A model generated the notes under the pieces. It saw only the letters and a list, made by a program, of their open reading frames with translations, was not told where the DNA came from and searched no databases. Positions 60,522 through 64,000 of a stretch of DNA of 64,000 nucleotides are shown here, one piece after another. A program made the translations under genes and the position numbers. This DNA comes from Eubacteriales bacterium (GTDB lineage Bacteria > Bacillota > Clostridia > Oscillospirales > Butyricicoccaceae): the NCBI GenBank assembly GCA_030539335.1, contig JAUNSG010000005.1, positions 1 through 64,000 on the forward strand, given 5' to 3'. Position 1 is the stretch's first letter. Each line of letters starts with the position of its first letter.

Positions 60522-61901
60522 TCAAATGGCGGCAAAGACCGCATCCACCAGCTCAGAAATGCGGGTACCGGTCACCGAACGGTCGGCTGCCGCAGCGTAA
60601 ATCGGCTTGCGCTTCTGATATAAGATGCGGGTCTGATTTTCTTTATCGCCCTGCAGAAGCGGACGGGTGGTGTCGCGGCTCAAATTCTGGACGATGCGGT
60701 AGAAGGGCGTGTTTAGGTGGATCAAAATTCCATTCTTTTTGTACAGCGCCACATTTTCCGGCCGGAGAACGGCGCCGCCGCCCAATGCAATGACACAGCC
60801 GTCTTTTTCCGCCAGCTCACGTGCACAGTCCGTCTCGATGTCACGGAAACCAGTTTCGCCAACCTCGTCAAAGATCGTAGAGATGGTTTTTCCTTCCCGC
60901 TCCTCCAGGTATTGATCGGCATCCAGGAAGTCGCAGTTCAGCGCACGCGCCAGCTTGCGTCCAATCGTTGTCTTGCCGCTTCCCATAAAGCCGCATAGAA
61001 CAATATTGGACTTGCCATAGACATCATGCAGGCGCTTCTTGGCCATATCACCGGACAGACGGCGCAGGACGCCATTTAAGCTGTTGTTGTTGAATTGGGT
61101 GCCGAGCCAAATTGTCTGTGCGTAGGCGGCTTGAAGGACCAGCATGAGCAGGCCATTGCGTGTGGTGACATCACGACCGCCGAGCTTCATGATCGCGGTA
61201 CAGGGCGGATTATAGACCGCGTCAAAAATGTACTTGGTATTCTGCGGCAGCTTTTCCAAAGGACAGCCATCCTCATGCGGGTACATGCCGAGCGGAGTGC
61301 CATTGACCACAATTTCGGTGGCACGCGGCAACTGGGTGGATGGCATGATCTCGATGCTCTTGTCCGGCAGCAGTGTGCGCAGTTCGTTGCGTAATGCTTT
61401 TGCTTTTGCAAGGTTGCGCCCGGTGAGAATCAGACGGGCGCCGGCAGCCGCGAGATGATATCCCATGACACGGGAAACACCGCCGTAGCCGCAGACAACG
61501 GCGAGCTTTCCTTGGGGATTGATGTGATCAAATTCCAGAGAACCGGCGAAGCCGAGAATATCCGTATTATAGCCGATGGCCTCTCCGCCCGAAAACAGGA
61601 CGGTATTGACCGAACCGAGATCGCGTGCGGTTTCATCCACGGCATCCAGATGGTCAAAGACCGCCTTTTTGTGTGGGATCGTCAGATTTAGGCCACTGCA
61701 TTTTTGGGCGGCCAGCTCCATCGCCTCACCGAGCTGTTCCGGGGGGACATCCACAGCAAAATAGTCGCAGCCCTGACCGGAAATGGAGAACAGCGACGCA
61801 TGCAGCTCTGGGGACATGGTGTGTGCAATCGGGTGGCCAAACAGTGCAAACGTGGTGCGTGTCGGCTGATAGGCACGGAATTCATCCATGGTGAGAATCA
61901 T
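60522..61901 (-). CDS. aroE: Fused shikimate dehydrogenase and shikimate kinase (AroE-AroK)
   Basis: This 459-residue bifunctional protein performs two adjacent steps of aromatic synthesis. Residues 1 to about 285 are AroE: HPIAHTMSPELH at the start, NLTIPHK with catalytic K78, NTD at 112-114, and GYGGVS at 138-143. Residues about 295-459 are AroK: GFMGSGKTT at 304-312 (P-loop), DADQYLE near 327-333, and GFRDIE (shikimate-binding Arg). It overlaps aroA by one base. Confidence 0.93.
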   Translation of the reverse strand: MILTMDEFRAYQPTRTTFALFGHPIAHTMSPELHASLFSISGQGCDYFAVDVPPEQLGEAMELAAQKCSGLNLTIPHKKAVFDHLDAVDETARDLGSVNTVLFSGGEAIGYNTDILGFAGSLEFDHINPQGKLAVVCGYGGVSRVMGYHLAAAGARLILTGRNLAKAKALRNELRTLLPDKSIEIMPSTQLPRATEIVVNGTPLGMYPHEDGCPLEKLPQNTKYIFDAVYNPPCTAIMKLGGRDVTTRNGLLMLVLQAAYAQTIWLGTQFNNNSLNGVLRRLSGDMAKKRLHDVYGKSNIVLCGFMGSGKTTIGRKLARALNCDFLDADQYLEEREGKTISTIFDEVGETGFRDIETDCARELAEKDGCVIALGGGAVLRPENVALYKKNGILIHLNTPFYRIVQNLSRDTTRPLLQGDKENQTRILYQKRKPIYAAAADRSVTGTRISELVDAVFAAI

Positions 61902-63184
61902 TAGGAATTCGCCTCCAATGCAGATAACGTAGAGAAAAAGTCGGGGTAAGAAATGGCGACGCAGTTCGGATCATCGATCTCCGATTGTCCTTCGCATGCC
62001 AGCGCACAGACAGCCATACTCATCGCCACACGATGATCCGCATAGCTGGCAAAGTCGCCACCGTGCAGCGGCTTGCCGCCGCGGACGATCATACCGTCCT
62101 CGGTCTCAGTGATATCAGCCCCAGTCTTGGAAAGCTCTGCGGTCATCGTCGCAATGCGGTTGGATTCCTTCACCTTCAACTCCTGGGCATCGCAGAAAAT
62201 CGTTTCGCCTTCGGCAAAGGCGGCAGCGACCGCCAATACCGGAATTTCATCGATCAGACGCGGGATAAGATCGCCGCCGATGGTAGTGCCATGCAGTTTG
62301 GAGGAACGAACCAAAAGATCGCATACCGGTTCGACATCGCCGCGCTCATTTACGCGGGTGATATCCGCCCCCATAGCTTCGAGGGCGTCCAAAATACCAG
62401 TTCGCGTCGGGTTTACACCGACGTTTTGAATCAGAATTTCGCTGTTTGGCACAATCAGCCCGGCAACAAGGAAATAAGCAGCGGAGGAAATATCACCCGG
62501 CACGGCAACATCCACTGCCGTCAGGTCATCGGGAGGGGTCAGGGTGATGACCGTCCCCTCGGTTTGGATGTCAGCCCCCAGACCACGCAGCATGCGCTCG
62601 GTGTGATCGCGAGAAGGAGCCGGTTCGATGACGGTTGTTTTGCCATCGGCATACAGTCCCGCCAGAAGGATAGAGGACTTGAGCTGTGCCGAAGCGACCG
62701 GCATTTCATAGCGGATACCGTGCAGGGAAGCGGGAGAGACGGTCAACGGACAGAGGTTTCCATTCTTTCCCTGAATGTTTGCCCCCATCTGGGTGAGAGG
62801 GCGGATGATGCGTCCCATGGGACGCTTTTGGATCGAGGCATCTCCATTGAGTGTACTGGAGAAGGGCTGGCCGGAAAGGATACCGCACAGCAGGCGGGTC
62901 GTCGTACCCGAATTGCCGGTATAGAGCAGCTCGGTGGGCGCCTGCAGTCCATGAAGACCGACACCATGCACAACGACCTCAGAATCGGTGATCTGAATGT
63001 CCACACCCATCCGACGGAAGCAGGCGATGGTGGACAGGCAGTCTTCTCCCATCAAAAAACCAGTGATGTGTGTCGTGCCGTTCGAGAGGGCACCGAGCAT
63101 GACCGCGCGGTGGGAAATGGATTTGTCTCCCGGAACGGTAACCGTTCCGCGCAGTCCGGAGACAGAAGAGATTAACTCAGTCAT
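61901..63184 (-). CDS. aroA: EPSP synthase (3-phosphoshikimate 1-carboxyvinyltransferase)
   Basis: This 427-residue enzyme adds enolpyruvate to shikimate-3-phosphate. It has GDKSISHRAVMLGAL, TGNSGTTTRLLCGIL, DIPVLAVAAAFAEG-like (IDEIPVLAVAA) and KVKESNRIATM, the canonical motifs. The start ATG at 63184 overlaps the pheA gene by 8 bases. The gene is in a minus-strand aromatic operon. Confidence 0.95.
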   Translation of the reverse strand: MTELISSVSGLRGTVTVPGDKSISHRAVMLGALSNGTTHITGFLMGEDCLSTIACFRRMGVDIQITDSEVVVHGVGLHGLQAPTELLYTGNSGTTTRLLCGILSGQPFSSTLNGDASIQKRPMGRIIRPLTQMGANIQGKNGNLCPLTVSPASLHGIRYEMPVASAQLKSSILLAGLYADGKTTVIEPAPSRDHTERMLRGLGADIQTEGTVITLTPPDDLTAVDVAVPGDISSAAYFLVAGLIVPNSEILIQNVGVNPTRTGILDALEAMGADITRVNERGDVEPVCDLLVRSSKLHGTTIGGDLIPRLIDEIPVLAVAAAFAEGETIFCDAQELKVKESNRIATMTAELSKTGADITETEDGMIVRGGKPLHGGDFASYADHRVAMSMAVCALACEGQSEIDDPNCVAISYPDFFSTLSALEANS

Positions 63185-64000
63185 TGGTATTCAGCCCCTC
63201 CTCTTCGATGACCGGGAACGATCCAAGAATACGGACAACCGGAATTTCCTGCGTAAGCTGATAGATCATCGTACGGGTGTCCTCATTCAAAATATTGCCG
63301 GCAAAGTCAATGTAGAAGCAGTAATTCCACGGCATGTTTGCCAGCGGACGGGAATGGATTTCTGTCATATTCAAGCCATAGTCCGAAAACACAGAAAGAG
63401 CTGCGTACAGGCTGCCGGTCACATGCGGGATAATCAGGATCAGACTGACACGGTTGTCTTCTTTTTTGGCGGAAAGGCCGCGGGTGACCGCGATAAAACG
63501 CGTCTGATTGAAATCGCCATCGTTGATGTTGGATTGGATAATGTTCAGGCCATATCGCTCCGCCGCTTCCTCCGAGCAGATCGCCGCACGGGTAATGTCA
63601 CCGGACTTGGCTATCTCATCGGCGGCGATTGCGGTATTGGATTCTTCCACCTCGGCCAGATCGTGCTCCTGAATATAGTAATGGCATTGGCGCAGTGCCT
63701 GTGGGTGGGAATGAACCGTCTTTATGGTGTCAAGGGAAGCGCCTTCACAGGCGGCCAAACAGTGGGAAATGCGGCCAATATAGGAGTGTGATATGTACAA
63801 ACCGTGCTTTTCCAACAGATCGTAAACTTCATTGATCGTACCGGCCGTTGAATTTTCGATCGGAACGACGCCGGCATCTGCACGGCCCTCCGAGACCTCG
63901 AGAAAAACGTCCTCAAACGTTTTGAGGTGGTAGCGGTGTGCCTCCGGGAACAGAGCCTTGACCGCCGCTTCCTGGTAGGAAGCTTCAAGACCCTGATAGC
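63177..64000 (-). CDS. pheA: Prephenate dehydratase (PheA), 5' end outside window
   Basis: The frame is open to the right edge of the window and shows the prephenate dehydratase catalytic domain: YQGLEASYQEAA at the edge, VVPIENSTAGTINEVYDLL, the TRF-type loop (FNQTRFIAV) and an ACT regulatory domain (RVSLILIIPHVTGSLYAALSVF, ending EIPVVRILGSFPVIEE). About 274 residues are visible. A chorismate mutase domain probably precedes it, beyond the window. It is the first visible gene of the aromatic operon and yields phenylpyruvate. Confidence 0.9.
   Translation of the reverse strand, partial: YQGLEASYQEAAVKALFPEAHRYHLKTFEDVFLEVSEGRADAGVVPIENSTAGTINEVYDLLEKHGLYISHSYIGRISHCLAACEGASLDTIKTVHSHPQALRQCHYYIQEHDLAEVEESNTAIAADEIAKSGDITRAAICSEEAAERYGLNIIQSNINDGDFNQTRFIAVTRGLSAKKEDNRVSLILIIPHVTGSLYAALSVFSDYGLNMTEIHSRPLANMPWNYCFYIDFAGNILNEDTRTMIYQLTQEIPVVRILGSFPVIEEEGLNTND

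Overview
The window looks like a chromosome piece of an anaerobic, moderate-GC Clostridia member, probably Oscillospirales (Butyricicoccus/Agathobaculum-like). This placement is an inference. It rests on strong AGGAGG ribosome binding sites, an [FeFe]-hydrogenase, class III (oxygen-sensitive) ribonucleotide reductase, formate-tetrahydrofolate ligase, and an EpsC-type serine acetyltransferase. No rRNA or other marker in the window fixes the genus.

Bases 1 to about 19.9 kb are the late half of a siphovirus-type prophage, all on the + strand. The order is large terminase (cut by the window edge), portal, MuF-type minor capsid protein with a fused HExxH domain and a coupled zinc-ribbon gene, scaffold, major capsid, connectors, tail tube, tail-assembly chaperone with a -1 frameshift, Com-like zinc ribbon, tape measure, tail tip proteins and fibre, holin, and two unrelated lysins. 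A secreted Fn3 protein with its own promoter and terminator follows. A structured, gene-poor stretch then runs up to a tRNA-Val gene. No integrase, repressor or replication genes are visible, so the other prophage end lies to the left of the window.

From 21.4 to 33 kb are a secreted L,D-transpeptidase coupled to purine nucleoside phosphorylase, a GDSL hydrolase, a two-gene [FeFe]-hydrogenase operon with a NuoF/GltD-like fusion partner, serine acetyltransferase, an AEC transporter, and a CytX-like permease with a HAD phosphatase. From 33 to 37 kb is an nrdD-nrdG locus behind NrdR-box-like sites. In it the glycyl-radical segment of NrdD is a separate 57-residue gene. A membrane protein/Xre regulator pair follows.

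From 37 to 53.8 kb are metabolism and envelope genes: a metallo-beta-lactamase-fold hydrolase, a TIGR01212-like radical SAM protein, an fhs-tsaE-tsaB-upp operon, rodA, purC, an aminotransferase, trpS, a WecA-like transferase with UDP-GlcNAc 2-epimerase and an anchored protein, a YnbB-like PLP enzyme, a hydroxyacid dehydrogenase and a flavodoxin-fold protein. From 53.9 to 64 kb come a TetM-like ribosomal GTPase fused to a YacP/Rae1-like NYN nuclease domain, metY behind a 20-codon leader peptide ending Met-Cys-Leu-Cys, nadA, a PAP2 phosphatase, and a minus-strand aromatic operon (pheA, aroA, fused aroE-aroK, NUDIX).

The most noteworthy points are the split glycyl-radical NrdD, the ribosomal GTPase-NYN nuclease fusion, the cysteine-codon leader peptide before metY, the MuF-HExxH/zinc-ribbon module with a consensus promoter at the domain boundary, and the hydrogenase partner fusion.
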